The position numbers were made by a program, and so were the translations under genes. A stretch of 64,000 bases of DNA from Pseudomonas sp. G34 (GTDB taxonomy: Bacteria > Pseudomonadota > Gammaproteobacteria > Pseudomonadales > Pseudomonadaceae): NCBI RefSeq assembly GCF_031119625.1, contig NZ_JAVHZV010000006.1, positions 1 through 64,000 of the forward strand, written 5' to 3'. Below the pieces are notes generated by a model. The model was not told the DNA's origin and did not search any database. It saw only the letters and a program-made list of their open reading frames with translations. How positions within the stretch are numbered: position 1 is the stretch's first letter; each line of letters opens with the position of its first letter. Of the stretch, positions 8,205 to 19,093 are shown piece by piece.

Positions 8205-8960
8205 CTACAGGTAGTTGTTGGTCATCTCGTCGATAAAGCCTTCGCTGCGCATTTCGTCGAGGGCCTTCTGCAGGCGCTGCACCACTTCATCCGGGGTGTC
8301 CTTGTTGAGCGCCAGGTACAGCTCGGCCTCGTTGAAACGCAGTACGGTATTGAGGCCACTCACGCCCTCCTGCTTGGCCAGGTAACGGCCGACCGGGTCG
8401 GTGGTGGCCCACAGGTCGATCTTGCCGCTGGTGAGCTTCTTGACGTTCTCCTGGTCACGCAGGGCGTTGACCGGCGTCAGGCCCTGGCTTTCCAGGTGCT
8501 GGCTGACCGCGTCGTTCTTGTAGGCGCCGATGGTGTACTGGCCGGCGTCCTTGAGGCTCTTCACGGTCAGGTTATTACCCGGCGCAGAGAGCAGCACCCA
8601 GCCGGTCTTGGCCAGCGGCCCGACCCACTTGAACAGCGGCTGGCGCTCGGCGGTGAAGGTGGTGGAGAACAGCCCGTAGTTGGGCTTGTCGAGGGTCAGC
8701 TTGTAGAGGCGATCCCAGGGGAAGCGCAGGGTCAGGCTGTACTTGATGTCGGCACGCTTGAACATCTCGCGGACGATCTCGGCGTTGATGCCATCGATGC
8801 CGTCGTCACGGGCGAAGTTCTTGTCGTCCACCGCCATGTTGAAGGGCGGAAAGTTCTCGGTCAGCAGTACCACCTTGTAGTCGGCTGGCAGCTCGGCCCT
8901 GGCCGTGCAAGCGATCAAGGTAAGCCCGAGTAGTGCAATGGTCTTCAATGTGTTCAACAT
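8205..8960 (-). CDS. Periplasmic solute-binding protein, amino-acid type (SBP family 3), orphan
   Basis: From the ATG at 8960 the product is 251 residues with a signal peptide (LKTIALLGLTLIACTARA) and a two-lobe family 3 solute-binding fold (VVLLTENFPPFNMA, then FKWVGPLAKTGWVLL). It is very similar by eye along its whole length to the neighbour at 9117-9872, so the two are tandem duplicates. Neither has a permease or ATPase gene nearby. In P. aeruginosa, paralogous binding proteins also lie beside hisF. The ligand is unknown; a polar amino acid is the family default. The longer upstream frame is rejected because it puts the signal peptide 36 residues in. Confidence 0.85.
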   Translation of the reverse strand: MLNTLKTIALLGLTLIACTARAELPADYKVVLLTENFPPFNMAVDDKNFARDDGIDGINAEIVREMFKRADIKYSLTLRFPWDRLYKLTLDKPNYGLFSTTFTAERQPLFKWVGPLAKTGWVLLSAPGNNLTVKSLKDAGQYTIGAYKNDAVSQHLESQGLTPVNALRDQENVKKLTSGKIDLWATTDPVGRYLAKQEGVSGLNTVLRFNEAELYLALNKDTPDEVVQRLQKALDEMRSEGFIDEMTNNYL

Positions 8961-9116
8961 CTGTCGTCCCCGCCACGTGGTTATGATTATGGTTGGCGGC
9001 CTCCTGCCGAACTGCGCACCACCGCCTTCCTGGCGAGGGTGGCCGCGCACCTGGGTGCACGGCACCATGAACGCCGAATCATCGCCACGCCAGCGCCCCT
9101 CAGCGCTTTGGCGTGC

Positions 9117-9872
9117 CTATAGATAACTGTTGAGGATGCTGTCGACGATCCCCTCAGCGCGCATCTTGTCCAGTTCTGATTGCAGCTTCTGTACCACCTC
9201 GTCCGGCACCTCCTTGTTGAGTGCCAGATACAGCTGCGCGCTGTTGAAACGCAGCAGGGTCTTCAGGCCGCTGACGCCCTCCTGGCGAGCCAGATAGCGC
9301 CCTGCTGGATCACCGGTGGCCCACAGGTCGATCTGCCCGGCCATCAGCTTCTTGGCATTCTCCTGGTCGCGCAACGAGGTCACCGGCTGCAGGCCCTGCT
9401 TTTCCAGGTGCTCGGCAATCGCATCGCCCTTGTAGGCGCCAATGCGGTACTGCTTGGCCTGCTGCAGGTTGTTCACCACCAGCTTGCTGTCACCGCGGGC
9501 CAGCAGCACCCAGTCGTCCGGGCCGATGGGGCCGACCCATTTGAACAGCCCCTCACGCTCGGGCAGCCGCGCGGTCACGAACACGCCATAGCCGGGCTTT
9601 TCCAGCGCGAGTTTGTAGATGCGATCCCAGGGAAAGCGCAGGGTCAGGCTGTACTTGATGCCGGCGCGCTTGAACATTTCACGCACCACGTCGACGGCGA
9701 TGCCATCAACGTTGTCTTCCTGGGCGAAGTTCTTGCCGTTGATCGCCATGTTGTACGGCGGGAAGTTTTCCGTCAGCAACACCACGTTGTAGTTCGGGTC
9801 GATTTCGGCGCGTGCTGCCGATGCCATCAAAAGCAGGGCACTTGCCGCTGCCAACCACAGACGTTTGCACAT
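9117..9872 (-). CDS. Periplasmic solute-binding protein, tandem paralogue
   Basis: A 251-residue SBP family 3 protein with a signal peptide (LWLAAASALLLMASAARA). It shares with its downstream twin the segments REMFKRAGIKYSLTLRFPWDR, LRDQENAKKL and RYLARQEGVSGL (only short differences). The spacing to the twin is 156 bases and the two are in the same direction, so cotranscription is possible. The gap to hisF upstream is 229 bases and contains an imperfect inverted repeat (GGATGCTAGC...GCGAGCATCC), so it may have its own promoter. No transport partner genes are adjacent; the ligand is unknown. Confidence 0.85.
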   Translation of the reverse strand: MCKRLWLAAASALLLMASAARAEIDPNYNVVLLTENFPPYNMAINGKNFAQEDNVDGIAVDVVREMFKRAGIKYSLTLRFPWDRIYKLALEKPGYGVFVTARLPEREGLFKWVGPIGPDDWVLLARGDSKLVVNNLQQAKQYRIGAYKGDAIAEHLEKQGLQPVTSLRDQENAKKLMAGQIDLWATGDPAGRYLARQEGVSGLKTLLRFNSAQLYLALNKEVPDEVVQKLQSELDKMRAEGIVDSILNSYL

Positions 9873-10096
9873 GTACTGGACTACCTGTCATTCGAAGCGT
9901 TGACGGGCGGCCGGAAAGGGAGCGCCCGGCGTGACCGGGCGTCTGGGCAGAAGTGGCGAGCTAGACGCCCTGGCTTGACCCGATCCTTGTCACACGGATG
10001 CTAGCTTAGCGCCATTAGCGAGCATCCAAAAGGGCAATCGCACCAAGTTGGGCGCAGCGCCTGCTCCTGCGCGGTCGTGCGGACCTGTCGACGGCC

Positions 10097-10867
<771 letters not shown>

Positions 10868-10878
10868 ACGGAGCTCCC

Positions 10879-10942
10879 GTAGGGTGGGTGCAACCCACCG
10901 ATAAAGATTGCGTCAACTGCGGTGGGTTGCCACCCACCCTAC
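10879..10942. repeat. Inverted pair of GTAGGGTGGGT repeats between hisA and hisF
   Basis: GTAGGGTGGGTGCAACCCACC on the left (10879-10899) is mirrored by GGTGGGTTGCCACCCACCCTAC at the right, so the 64-base block can form a long hairpin. The right end stops one base before the hisA stop codon triplet at 10944. Related units are found at 41946-42122. Confidence 0.8.
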
Positions 10943-10943
10943 T

Positions 10944-11681
10944 TCAGCCGCGGAAGTTGTCGCAGAACGCCTGCGCTTCGGCCACGTCCAGGGTGCCTTC
11001 GTAGATCGCCCGGCCGGTGATGGCACCGACGATGCCCGGCGCGCGGGCCAGCAGCAGCTTCTCGATATCGCCCAGGTTGTGGATACCGCCCGACGCGATC
11101 ACCGGAATGCGGCTGGCAGCGGCCAGCGCCGCAGTGGCTTCGACGTTGCAGCCCTGCATCATGCCGTCCTTGGCGATATCGGTGTAGACGATCGCCGAGA
11201 CGCCATCGGCCTCGAACCGCCTGGCCAGGTCGGTGGCCTGCACGCTGCTGACTTCAGCCCAGCCATCGGTGGCGACGAAACCGTCCTTGGCGTCCAGGCC
11301 GACGATGACCTTGCCGGGGAAGGCCTTGCAGGCGTCGGTGACGAACTGCGGATCCTTCACCGCCTTGGTGCCGATGATCACGTAGCTGACGCCGGCCTTG
11401 ACGTAATGCTCGATGGTTTCCAGCGAGCGAATGCCGCCGCCGATCTGGATCGGCAGGTTCGGGTAGCGCTTGGCGATGGCGGTGACCACCTCGCCATTCA
11501 CCGGCTGGCCCTCGAAGGCGCCATTGAGGTCGACCAGGTGCAGACGACGGCAGCCGCCCTCGACCCACTTGGCGGCCATGCTCACCGGGTCATCGGAGAA
11601 TACCGTGGAGTCTTCCATGCGGCCCTGGCGCAGACGCACGCAGGCGCCGTCCTTGAGGTCGATAGCGGGGATAATCAGCAT
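10944..11681 (-). CDS. hisA: Phosphoribosylformimino-AICAR ribotide isomerase HisA
   Basis: A 245-residue TIM-barrel isomerase of the histidine pathway (ProFAR to PRFAR). The start [20 protein letters not shown] carries catalytic Asp, and the second catalytic Asp is in [11 protein letters not shown]. Phosphate loops IGGGIRS and IASGGIHN are present. The ATG at 11681 gives the standard family length; an in-frame GTG two codons earlier is less likely. It lies between the DUF2164 gene and hisF. Confidence 0.97.
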   Translation of the reverse strand: MLIIPAIDLKDGACVRLRQGRMEDSTVFSDDPVSMAAKWVEGGCRRLHLVDLNGAFEGQPVNGEVVTAIAKRYPNLPIQIGGGIRSLETIEHYVKAGVSYVIIGTKAVKDPQFVTDACKAFPGKVIVGLDAKDGFVATDGWAEVSSVQATDLARRFEADGVSAIVYTDIAKDGMMQGCNVEATAALAAASRIPVIASGGIHNLGDIEKLLLARAPGIVGAITGRAIYEGTLDVAEAQAFCDNFRG

Positions 11682-11719
11682 CTGCACACCTTGTCTCGTT
11701 CAGTCAGCCGTAGCTGGAA

Positions 11720-11974
11720 TCAATCTTTCTCGAGCGCCCACAGGTCGACTTCGAGGCTTTCGAAGCGCTCGCGCAGCAAACTGTGCGCATCGGTGACCGC
11801 TCGGTTGTAGTAATGCGGGGCGATATCGCGGCCAAACAGCTCGAGCAGCTCCAGCACCTCGAAGGAGCCCAGCTCCAGCTCGAAGCGCTCGCTCAGAAAG
11901 CGCTGCAGTTTGTGCACCGCAGCGCTTTCCTGCTCGGGTGTGAGCGTGAGGATCGGCGCCTTGAGCCTGGCCAT
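11720..11974 (-). CDS. DUF2164 family protein inside the his cluster
   Basis: An 84-residue acidic, helix-rich cytosolic protein (LTPEQESAAVHKLQRFL, LELLELFGRDIAPHYYNRAV) that fits the DUF2164 family. Its function is unknown. The ATG follows the hisH stop codon with no gap (TAA-ATG), so it is translated within the his operon and probably coupled to hisH. DUF2164 between hisH and hisA is, as far as I recall, a Pseudomonas arrangement. A direct role in histidine synthesis is not shown. Confidence 0.85.
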   Translation of the reverse strand: MARLKAPILTLTPEQESAAVHKLQRFLSERFELELGSFEVLELLELFGRDIAPHYYNRAVTDAHSLLRERFESLEVDLWALEKD

Positions 11975-12613
11975 TTACCAGCGGCCATCCCAGGCGGCAA
12001 AGTTCTGCAGCAACTGCAGGCCGTGGGTGTGGCTCTTCTCGGGGTGGAACTGTACGGCGAAGCGCGAACCGTCGGCCAGGGCGGCGGCGAAGTCCTTGCC
12101 GTAATGGCCACGGCCGACCACCTGCTGCGCCTTGGCCGCCTCGATGTAGTAGCTGTGCACGAAGTAGAAACGCGCCTGCTCGGGGATGTTGTGCCACAGC
12201 GGGTGCTTGACCGCCTGGCTCACCTCGTTCCAGCCCATATGGGGGACTTTCAGCGGCTCGCCGTCTTCGACCATGTCCTTGCCGAAGAAGCGCACCTGGC
12301 CGGGGAACAGGCCGATGCAGTCGACGCCGTCGTTCTCTTCACTGCGCTCGAGCAGTGCCTGCATGCCCACGCAGATCCCCAGGAACGGGCGGTCCTGACT
12401 GACTTCACGCACCAGGTCGTCGAAACCCAGGCGGCAGATCTCGGCCATGCAGTCGCGGATCGCGCCGACACCGGGAAACACCACGCGGTCGGCTTCACGG
12501 ATCACCTGGGCATCGCTGGTCACCAGCACACGACCGGCGCCCACGTGCTCGAGGGCCTTGGCCACCGAGTGCAGGTTGCCCATGCCGTAATCGATGACGG
12601 CTACCGTCTGCAT
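11975..12613 (-). CDS. hisH: Imidazole glycerol phosphate synthase glutaminase subunit HisH
   Basis: A 212-residue class I glutamine amidotransferase that supplies ammonia to HisF. The nucleophile cysteine is in [13 protein letters not shown] and the His-Glu pair in VQFHPEKS; the oxyanion region VVFPGVGA is present. Its ATG overlaps the hisB stop by one base (TGATG) and its own stop abuts the DUF2164 start, which points to translational coupling. Confidence 0.97.
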   Translation of the reverse strand: MQTVAVIDYGMGNLHSVAKALEHVGAGRVLVTSDAQVIREADRVVFPGVGAIRDCMAEICRLGFDDLVREVSQDRPFLGICVGMQALLERSEENDGVDCIGLFPGQVRFFGKDMVEDGEPLKVPHMGWNEVSQAVKHPLWHNIPEQARFYFVHSYYIEAAKAQQVVGRGHYGKDFAAALADGSRFAVQFHPEKSHTHGLQLLQNFAAWDGRW

Positions 12614-13206
12614 CAGAGCACGCCCTTGGTCGAGGGCATCTGCCCGGCCATGCGCGGGTCGAGTTCGACGGCCATGCGCAGCGCGCGGCCGAAGGCCTTG
12701 AACACGGTCTCGATCTGGTGGTGAGTGTTCACCCCACGCAGGTTGTCGATGTGCAGGCTGACCTGGGCGTGGTTGACGAAGCCCTGGAAGAATTCCTGGA
12801 ACAGGTCGACATCGAAGCCGCCGACCACCGCACGGGTGAACGGCACGTGCATCTGCAGGCCGGGGCGACCGGAGAAGTCGATGACCACGCGCGACAGCGC
12901 TTCATCCAGCGGCACGTAGGAATGGCCGTAACGGGTCATGCCCTTCTTGTCGCCGACCGCCTTGGCGAACGCCTGACCGAGGGTGATGCCGACGTCTTCG
13001 ACGGTGTGGTGATCGTCGATGTGCAGGTCGCCCTTGCAGAAGATGTCCAGGTCGATCAGACCATGACGGGCGATCTGATCGAGCATGTGCTCGAAGAACG
13101 GCACGCCGGTATCGAAAGTGGCCTTGCCGCTGCCATCCAGATTGATCGAGACCTTGATCTGGGTCTCCAGGGTATTGCGCTCGACGGATGCCGTACGTTC
13201 GGCCAT
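12613..13206 (-). CDS. hisB: Imidazoleglycerol-phosphate dehydratase HisB
   Basis: A 197-residue monofunctional Mn-dependent dehydratase of histidine biosynthesis. Metal-binding histidine motifs [34 protein letters not shown] and THHQIE are all present. The ATG at 13206 gives the standard length; the longer frame upstream begins with unrelated residues. It is the first gene of the his group and runs away from the MFS gene through a shared terminator region. Confidence 0.97.
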   Translation of the reverse strand: MAERTASVERNTLETQIKVSINLDGSGKATFDTGVPFFEHMLDQIARHGLIDLDIFCKGDLHIDDHHTVEDVGITLGQAFAKAVGDKKGMTRYGHSYVPLDEALSRVVIDFSGRPGLQMHVPFTRAVVGGFDVDLFQEFFQGFVNHAQVSLHIDNLRGVNTHHQIETVFKAFGRALRMAVELDPRMAGQMPSTKGVL

Positions 13207-13361
13207 CACCTGCTCCACAAAATCGTTGGGCGAAAGGGCGAACATTATAGGCTGATAAGCGGCCAAGCCATAAAGCCGTCCGGCAAAAATGCCGCAAAGG
13301 CGCAAGCCGCGCTACAACGTGGCAAGACGCTCGCCTCTGCACCACTAAATCGCAGGCATAA

Positions 13362-13398
13362 AAAATCCCGCTGATGCGCGAAGCGTCAGCGGGATTTT
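13362..13398. terminator. Strong hairpin terminator, probably bidirectional
   Basis: Perfect stem AAAATCCCGCTGA / TCAGCGGGATTTT with an 11-base loop, A-run left and T-run right. It lies between the MFS gene end (reading minus) and the hisB upstream region and can stop transcripts leaving the MFS gene. Confidence 0.85.
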
Positions 13399-13407
13399 AG
13401 TGCGACT

Positions 13408-13528
13408 CACGATCTCGCGAGCTAGAGCCCTGCAAGGCAAAAACAGGCGAGGAAGCGGAATGTACTTTTGTACATGAGCATTCCGAGCCTGTTTTTAACG
13501 CCGCAGGGCCGACGCGCAGCAGATCGTG
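13408..13528. repeat. 121-bp interrupted palindrome abutting the MFS stop codon
   Basis: CACGATCT at 13408-13415 pairs with AGATCGTG at 13521-13528, GCCCTGC at 13427-13433 with 13503-13509, and AAAAACAGGC at 13439-13448 with 13487-13496, all about a centre near 13468. GGAATGTA and TACAT...ATTCC close the stem over CTTTTG. It ends one base before the stop codon of the MFS gene. I recall similar blocks repeated in other Pseudomonas genomes. No attC core sites are seen. Confidence 0.8.
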
Positions 13529-13529
13529 C

Positions 13530-15188
13530 TTACTGGAACAGTACGACGGTCTTCTGCAGGGTAATCCAAACACCCCAGGCCAGCGGCAGACCAACGGCCA
13601 GCCAGGCAGCGATCACCAGCGGCTTGCTCGACGGATCGGCAGCCCACTCCAGTTCGGCAGCGGACGGCTTGGATTTCTCGCCATGGGCGCGCTCGGCGGC
13701 CAGTTCTGCGTCAGTCATGAAGTACTTCGGATCCACCGGGCGCACCAGCAGGTTGCAGATGAAGCCCAACACCAGCAGGCCGGCGAGGATGTACAGGGTG
13801 ATGTCGTAAGCGGCAGCGCGTTCGACGCCGATGCTCAGCTGATACTCACGCAGGTAGTTCACCAGTACCGGGCCCAGCACGCCAGCGAAGGCCCAAGCAG
13901 TCAGCAGGCGGCCGTGGATGGCGCCAACCATCTGGGTGCCGAACAGGTCGGCCAGGTAGGCCGGAACGGTGGCGAAGCCGCCGCCGTACATCGACAGGAT
14001 CAGGCAGAAGGCGAACACGAACAGCGCGATGCTGCCCAGGTGACCGGTCCACGGAACCAGCGCGTACAGGGTGAAGCCCAGCGCGAAGAACACGAAGTAG
14101 GTCGCTTTACGACCGATCAGGTCGGAGAACGAAGCCCAGAAGAAACGGCCGCCGATGTTGAACAGGCTCAGCAGGCCGGTGAAGCCCGCCGCGATGGCGG
14201 CGATCTGGCCCAGCTGTGCAGCGTCCAGTTGGCTGAATGGCACGTTCAGGCCGATCAGCTTGCCACCGAAGACTTCCTGCAGCATGGGCGAAGCCATGCC
14301 GATGATGCCGATACCGGCCGATACGTTCAGGCACAGTACGGCCCAGACCAGCCAGAATTGCGGGGTTTTCCACGCGGTGTTCACGTGGACGTGGCCCTTG
14401 GTGATCATCGCGTTGTTGGCCTTGGCAGCCGGAGCGACCCAGCCAGCAGGCTTCCAGCCGGTTGGCGGAACGCGGTAAGCCAGGGCACCGCCGACCATGA
14501 AGACGAAGTAGATCACCGCCATGACCACGAAGCTCTGCCATACGCCGACGCTGCTTTCATTGGCGAAGTGGCCCATCAGCGCTGCCGCCAGGGGAGCACC
14601 GACCATCGCGCCGCCACCGAAGCCCATGATGGCCATACCGGTGGCCATGCCGCGCTTGTCCGGGAACCACTTGATCAGCGTCGAGACCGGGGAGATGTAG
14701 CCCAGGCCCAGGCCGATACCACCGATCACACCGGAGCCGACCCACATCAGCCAGATCTGGTGGGTATAGATACCCAGCGCGGAGATCAGCAGACCGCCAC
14801 ACCAGCACACGGCCGAAACCAGACCCGCTTTACGCGGACCTGCGTGCTCCAGCCAGCCGCCCCATACAGCAGCCGCGCAACCCAGGAACACGAAGAACAG
14901 GGTGTAGATCCAGCCCAGCATGGAAATCTGCCAGTCGCAGTTGCTGGCGAAGATCTGCTCGAAGAAACCGATGTCAGCCGCACATGCCACTGGCGCGGTG
15001 ATCCCAATGGCCTTGGACAACGGCAGCCAGAATACGGAGAACCCGTAGGCCATGCCGATGCACAGGTGGATGGCGAGAGCAGCTGGCGGAACCAGCCAGC
15101 GGTTGAAACCGGGCTTAGCGATGATGCGCTCCTTGGACAGGAATGCAGGCGTCGCCGAAGCACCGTTTTGCACGGTGGCGTCAGTCAT
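13530..15188 (-). CDS. MFS transporter, oxalate/formate antiporter (OFA) family
   Basis: A 552-residue inner-membrane carrier with about 12 helices. The N-terminal region (FNRWLVPPAALAIHLCIGMAYGFSVFWLPL) and the GGGAMVGAPLAAAL and RFFWASFSDLIGRK loops fit the OFA group, which moves small organic anions such as oxalate, formate or pyruvate. There is an extended central loop and a hydrophilic tail starting YFMTDAELAAERAHG. The substrate cannot be told. The ATG at 15188 is chosen because upstream codons do not continue the family. A perfect 15-base palindrome lies 121 bases upstream (15309-15323). Confidence 0.85.
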   Translation of the reverse strand: MTDATVQNGASATPAFLSKERIIAKPGFNRWLVPPAALAIHLCIGMAYGFSVFWLPLSKAIGITAPVACAADIGFFEQIFASNCDWQISMLGWIYTLFFVFLGCAAAVWGGWLEHAGPRKAGLVSAVCWCGGLLISALGIYTHQIWLMWVGSGVIGGIGLGLGYISPVSTLIKWFPDKRGMATGMAIMGFGGGAMVGAPLAAALMGHFANESSVGVWQSFVVMAVIYFVFMVGGALAYRVPPTGWKPAGWVAPAAKANNAMITKGHVHVNTAWKTPQFWLVWAVLCLNVSAGIGIIGMASPMLQEVFGGKLIGLNVPFSQLDAAQLGQIAAIAAGFTGLLSLFNIGGRFFWASFSDLIGRKATYFVFFALGFTLYALVPWTGHLGSIALFVFAFCLILSMYGGGFATVPAYLADLFGTQMVGAIHGRLLTAWAFAGVLGPVLVNYLREYQLSIGVERAAAYDITLYILAGLLVLGFICNLLVRPVDPKYFMTDAELAAERAHGEKSKPSAAELEWAADPSSKPLVIAAWLAVGLPLAWGVWITLQKTVVLFQ

Positions 15189-15797
15189 GTTTTCTTCTCT
15201 GATTAGGTTGGCAAACAGGTAATTACTGGCGAAACCTCGATAAAAGCGTCGCCGAAACAACGAGTAAGTACGGGAGAGTCCATTCGCTCTAGCTGGTCGC
15301 TAGCTCCCGTGACATTGTGTCACATCGCCATGGCTGCTTTGCAACATCCAAACACCATTTTGCGGGTCTACAGCACCTTTCTAGACATTGATTTCGGCAT
15401 TTCTCGACGACCGGTAGAAAACTGGCGCCAAAATAAGCACCCAGTATTCCCTCGACGCGGCGCAACGATACCGAGCACGGGTGACAGTTCGATTGCGCAG
15501 GGCCGGTACAGCGAATCAGCCCTGTGTCGCAGCATAGCCAAGCCTCGGTTTCGCACCCGCAGCATTGCCCGACCAGGTCGCGAGTGACTGCATGCGCAGC
15601 GCGAACGGCAAATCGGCAAGATTTAATGCCGCAAATCTCGGCTAACCATGGTCTACCAGCACGGGTAACGCGGCTCGGCACGCCGGCCACTGGCTGCGAA
15701 CCCGACCACAGGTATCTACCACGGCCTTTAACCCTGGGTACGCCGTGGGCGTTATACTCGCGGATTCAACTTTCTCGTCACTGCATAGGACTCGTCC
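15189..15797. other. 609-base divergent intergenic region, MFS gene / asmA
   Basis: No convincing gene. Several short frames run through it on both strands without any family signature or ribosome-binding site. It holds the palindrome at 15309-15323 on the MFS side and TATACT at 15753-15758, a possible -10 for asmA, without a good -35 partner. Confidence 0.6.
15309..15323. promoter_or_regulatory. Perfect palindrome GTGACATTGTGTCAC, candidate operator
   Basis: GTGACA and TGTCAC are exact inverted halves around TTG. It lies upstream of the MFS gene and is a candidate site for a dimeric regulator. It resembles a CRP/Vfr half-site pair but the spacing is seven rather than six, so that assignment is not made. 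Confidence 0.45.
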
Positions 15798-18029
15798 ATG
15801 AAAGCGCTCGGCAAAATCCTGGGTCTGTTCTTCCTCGGACTACTGCTGATCATCGTGGCGTTGGGCTTTGCCCTGACTCACCTCTTCGATCCCAACGATT
15901 ACAAAGATGAAATCCGCCAATTGGCGCGGGACAAGGCCAACCTCGAGTTGACCCTCAATGGCGACATTGGCTGGAGCCTGTTCCCCTGGCTGGGCCTGGA
16001 GCTGACCGACGCCACGCTGGCCAGCGCCAGCACGCCGGACAAGCCCTTCGCCAACCTGCGCCTGCTCGGCCTGTCGGTGCGCGTGCTGCCGCTGCTGCGC
16101 AAGGAAGTGCAGATGAGCGACATCCGCGTCGATGGCCTGAACCTCGATCTGCAGCGCGACGAGAACGGTCATGGCAACTGGGAAGACGTCGGCCGCCCGG
16201 CCGCCAAACCAGGCGAGACGCCGGCCGAGCAGACTGCCGCCAATGACGCAGGGCAAGCGCCAAGCGAGCCGGCCCAGGACAGCGGCGGCCAGCCGATCAA
16301 GCTGGACATCGACAGCCTGATCGTCAACGGCGCCCGGGTCGACTACCGCGACGCCCAGAAGGGCCAGCAATTCAGCGCCGAAAGCATCCAGCTGACCACC
16401 GGAGCGATCCGCGAAGGCGCCGGCGTGCCGATCAAGCTCAGCGCCTTCTTCGGCAGCAACCAGCCGGTGATGCGCGCCCGCACCGAACTGCAGGGCGAGC
16501 TGCGCTTCGACCGCGTCCTCAAGCGCTACCAGCTCGAAGATGCACGCCTGTCCGGCGAAGCGTCCGGCGAGCCGTTCAATGGTCAAACCCTCACCTATGC
16601 CGCCCAGGGCCAGTTGCTGGTCGACCTGGCGGCGCAGGTCGCCGAATGGAACGGCCTCAAGCTGTCTGCCAACCAGCTGCGCGCCCTGGGCGAACTGAAG
16701 GTTCGCGACCTGCAGAGCGAGCCGAAGCTGTCCGGTGGCTTGTCCGTGGCGCCGGTCAACCTGCGTGAATTCCTCGCCAGCCTTGGCCAGAAACTGCCGC
16801 CGATGAGCGACGAGAAAACCCTGGCGCAATTCGAAATGGTCACCCAGCTGGGCGGCACCGCCAACAGCCTGTCGCTGGACGAGCTGACCCTCAAGCTCGA
16901 CGACAGCACCTTTACCGGCAAGCTCGCCGTGGCCGACTTCGCCAAGCAGGCCCTGCGCGTGCAGCTCAAGGGCGACAAGCTCGACCTCGACCGTTACCTG
17001 CCGCCCGCAGGCAAGGACAACAAGGACGCCGACTCGGCGCGCAAGGCCGAGGTGCGTGAAACCGTTGCCAATGCCGGCCAGGCCGGTACCACACCGGTGC
17101 CCAACGCACCGACCCAGCACGCCTGGAGTTCCAGCGAAGTGCTGCCGATCCCGACCCTGCGCAAGCTCGATTTGCAGGCCAACCTGACCCTCGAGCAACT
17201 GACCCTGCAGAAGCAGGCGCTCAGCAACGTCAGCCTCAAGGCCCGCAGCCAGGGCGGCGCGCTGAACCTCGAAGAGTTGCGCGGCAACCTCGGCAACGGC
17301 AGCTTCGCCATCAAGGCCGATGCCGATGTGCGCCCTGCCGTGCCGGTACTCAGCCTGCACACCCAATTGAGCGGCATGCCGGTCGAGCCCTTCCTCAAGG
17401 ACCAACAGCGGCCCTCGCCACTCAAGGGCCTGCTCGACCTGAACAGCGACCTGACCACCAGCGGCAACAGCCAGAAGGCCTGGGTCGATGCCCTCAACGG
17501 CACCGCCAGCTTCATGCTCAAGGATGGTGTGCTGGTCGACGCCAACCTGGAGCAGCAGCTGTGCCGCGGCATTTCCACCCTCAACCGCAAGCAGTTGAGC
17601 AGCGAGCCCCGCAGCAAGGACACACCGTTCGAACGCCTGCAGGGCAGCCTGAGCATCCGCAACGGCGTGGCCAACAACCCCGATTTGCAGGCCCGCATTC
17701 CCGGCCTGAGCGTGGCCGGTAATGGTGACGTCGACCTGCGCGTGCTGGGCCTGGACTACCGCGTCGGCATCACCATCGAAGGCGACCAGCGGGAAATGCC
17801 GGACCCGGCCTGCGAGGTCAACCAGCGCTACGCCGGCATCGCCTGGCCGCTGCATTGCCGCGGCCCGCTGGAGCTGGGCGCCAAGGCCTGCCGCCTGGAT
17901 CAGGAAGGCATGGGCAAGGTCGCCGCCAAACTGGCCGGTGACCGTATCAACGAGAAGCTCGAAGAGAAGCTTGGCGACAAGGTCAGCCCGGAACTCAAGG
18001 ACGCGCTCAAGGGCCTGTTCAAGCGATGA
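15798..18029 (+). CDS. asmA: AsmA family envelope protein
   Basis: A 743-residue protein with an N-terminal membrane anchor ([26 protein letters not shown]) and a long beta-rich periplasmic body. The AsmA motif [36 protein letters not shown] (read in parts) opens the N-terminal domain, and the AsmA-like C-terminal domain covers about residues 480-700 ([22 protein letters not shown]). AsmA-like proteins are thought to move lipids between the membranes. A low-complexity linker lies near residues 135-165 ([16 protein letters not shown]). The stop overlaps the mutY start by four bases, as in P. aeruginosa order. Confidence 0.9.
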   Translation: MKALGKILGLFFLGLLLIIVALGFALTHLFDPNDYKDEIRQLARDKANLELTLNGDIGWSLFPWLGLELTDATLASASTPDKPFANLRLLGLSVRVLPLLRKEVQMSDIRVDGLNLDLQRDENGHGNWEDVGRPAAKPGETPAEQTAANDAGQAPSEPAQDSGGQPIKLDIDSLIVNGARVDYRDAQKGQQFSAESIQLTTGAIREGAGVPIKLSAFFGSNQPVMRARTELQGELRFDRVLKRYQLEDARLSGEASGEPFNGQTLTYAAQGQLLVDLAAQVAEWNGLKLSANQLRALGELKVRDLQSEPKLSGGLSVAPVNLREFLASLGQKLPPMSDEKTLAQFEMVTQLGGTANSLSLDELTLKLDDSTFTGKLAVADFAKQALRVQLKGDKLDLDRYLPPAGKDNKDADSARKAEVRETVANAGQAGTTPVPNAPTQHAWSSSEVLPIPTLRKLDLQANLTLEQLTLQKQALSNVSLKARSQGGALNLEELRGNLGNGSFAIKADADVRPAVPVLSLHTQLSGMPVEPFLKDQQRPSPLKGLLDLNSDLTTSGNSQKAWVDALNGTASFMLKDGVLVDANLEQQLCRGISTLNRKQLSSEPRSKDTPFERLQGSLSIRNGVANNPDLQARIPGLSVAGNGDVDLRVLGLDYRVGITIEGDQREMPDPACEVNQRYAGIAWPLHCRGPLELGAKACRLDQEGMGKVAAKLAGDRINEKLEEKLGDKVSPELKDALKGLFKR

Positions 18030-19093
18030 CCCCCGAGCAATTCTCCAGCGCCGTGCTGCGCTGGTACGACACCCATGGGCGCAAGGACCTGCCCTGGCAG
18101 CAGAACATCACGCCCTACCGCGTATGGGTGTCGGAAATCATGCTGCAGCAGACCCAGGTCAGCACCGTGCTCGGCTACTTCGACCGTTTCATGAGCGCAC
18201 TGCCCACCGTGCGCGACCTGGCCGAGGCGCCGGAAGACGAAGTGCTGCACCTGTGGACGGGGCTGGGTTACTACACCCGCGCCCGCAACCTGCAGAAGAC
18301 CGCACGGATCGTCATGCGTGAACATGGCGGCGAATTCCCGCGCAGCGTCGAAGCGCTCACCGAACTGCCCGGCATTGGCCGCTCCACCGCCGGCGCCATC
18401 GCCAGCCTGAGCATGGGCCTGCGCGCACCGATTCTCGACGGCAACGTCAAGCGCGTGCTGGCCCGCTTCGTCGCCCAGGAAGGCTATCCGGGCGAGCCCA
18501 AGGTGGCCAAGCAGCTGTGGGCCGTGGCCGAGCGCTTTCTGCCGCAAGAGCGCGTCAACCATTACACCCAGGCGATGATGGACCTTGGCGCCACGCTGTG
18601 TACGCGCAGCAAGCCGACCTGCCTGCTCTGCCCGGTGCAGAGCGGCTGCGAGGCGCACCTGCTGGGCCTGGAGATTCGTTATCCGGTGGCCAAACCGCGC
18701 AAGGAGCTGCCACAGAAACGCACCCTGATGCCGATACTGGCCAGCCGCGAAGGCGCCATCCTGCTCTATCGCCGCCCTTCCAGCGGCCTCTGGGGCGGCC
18801 TCTGGAGCCTGCCGGAGCTCGACGACCTGGACGCGCTGAACCTGCTGGCCGAGCAGCACCAGCTGCACCTGGGCGAGCGTCGCCAACTCGATGCAATCAC
18901 CCATACCTTCAGCCACTTCCAGTTGGCCATCGATCCCTGGCTGATCGAGGTCGAGGGCGTGTCCGGCTACGTGGCCGAGGCCGACTGGCTCTGGTATAAC
19001 CTCGCCACCCCACCGCGCCTGGGCCTCGCCGCCCCGGTCAAGAAATTGCTTAAACGCGCGGCCGACGCATTGAATACAGGAGAAATGGCATGA
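18026..19093 (+). CDS. mutY: A/G-specific adenine DNA glycosylase MutY
   Basis: A 355-residue base-excision repair enzyme that removes adenine mispaired with 8-oxoguanine. The catalytic Glu is in [13 protein letters not shown], the HhH motif in [15 protein letters not shown], and the catalytic Asp in [14 protein letters not shown]. The 4Fe-4S ligands follow the pattern C-x6-C-x2-C-x5-C ([17 protein letters not shown]). The C-terminal Nudix-like domain (about 230-350) recognises 8-oxoG. It overlaps asmA and yggX by ATGA, so the three are translated as one operon. Confidence 0.97.
   Translation: MTPEQFSSAVLRWYDTHGRKDLPWQQNITPYRVWVSEIMLQQTQVSTVLGYFDRFMSALPTVRDLAEAPEDEVLHLWTGLGYYTRARNLQKTARIVMREHGGEFPRSVEALTELPGIGRSTAGAIASLSMGLRAPILDGNVKRVLARFVAQEGYPGEPKVAKQLWAVAERFLPQERVNHYTQAMMDLGATLCTRSKPTCLLCPVQSGCEAHLLGLEIRYPVAKPRKELPQKRTLMPILASREGAILLYRRPSSGLWGGLWSLPELDDLDALNLLAEQHQLHLGERRQLDAITHTFSHFQLAIDPWLIEVEGVSGYVAEADWLWYNLATPPRLGLAAPVKKLLKRAADALNTGEMA

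Noticed and set aside
13408..13528. An integron attC site
   Set aside because: The palindrome has the right size but lacks the RYYYAAC/GTTRRRY core sites.
15306..15326. A CRP/Vfr site
   Set aside because: TGA and TCA halves are seven rather than six bases apart.
15289..15690. A 133-codon frame in the MFS/asmA gap
   Set aside because: No ribosome-binding site, odd cysteine/arginine-rich composition, and no similarity recognised.
15840..17855. A 671-codon frame antisense to asmA
   Set aside because: Shadow of the AsmA gene; no family signature.
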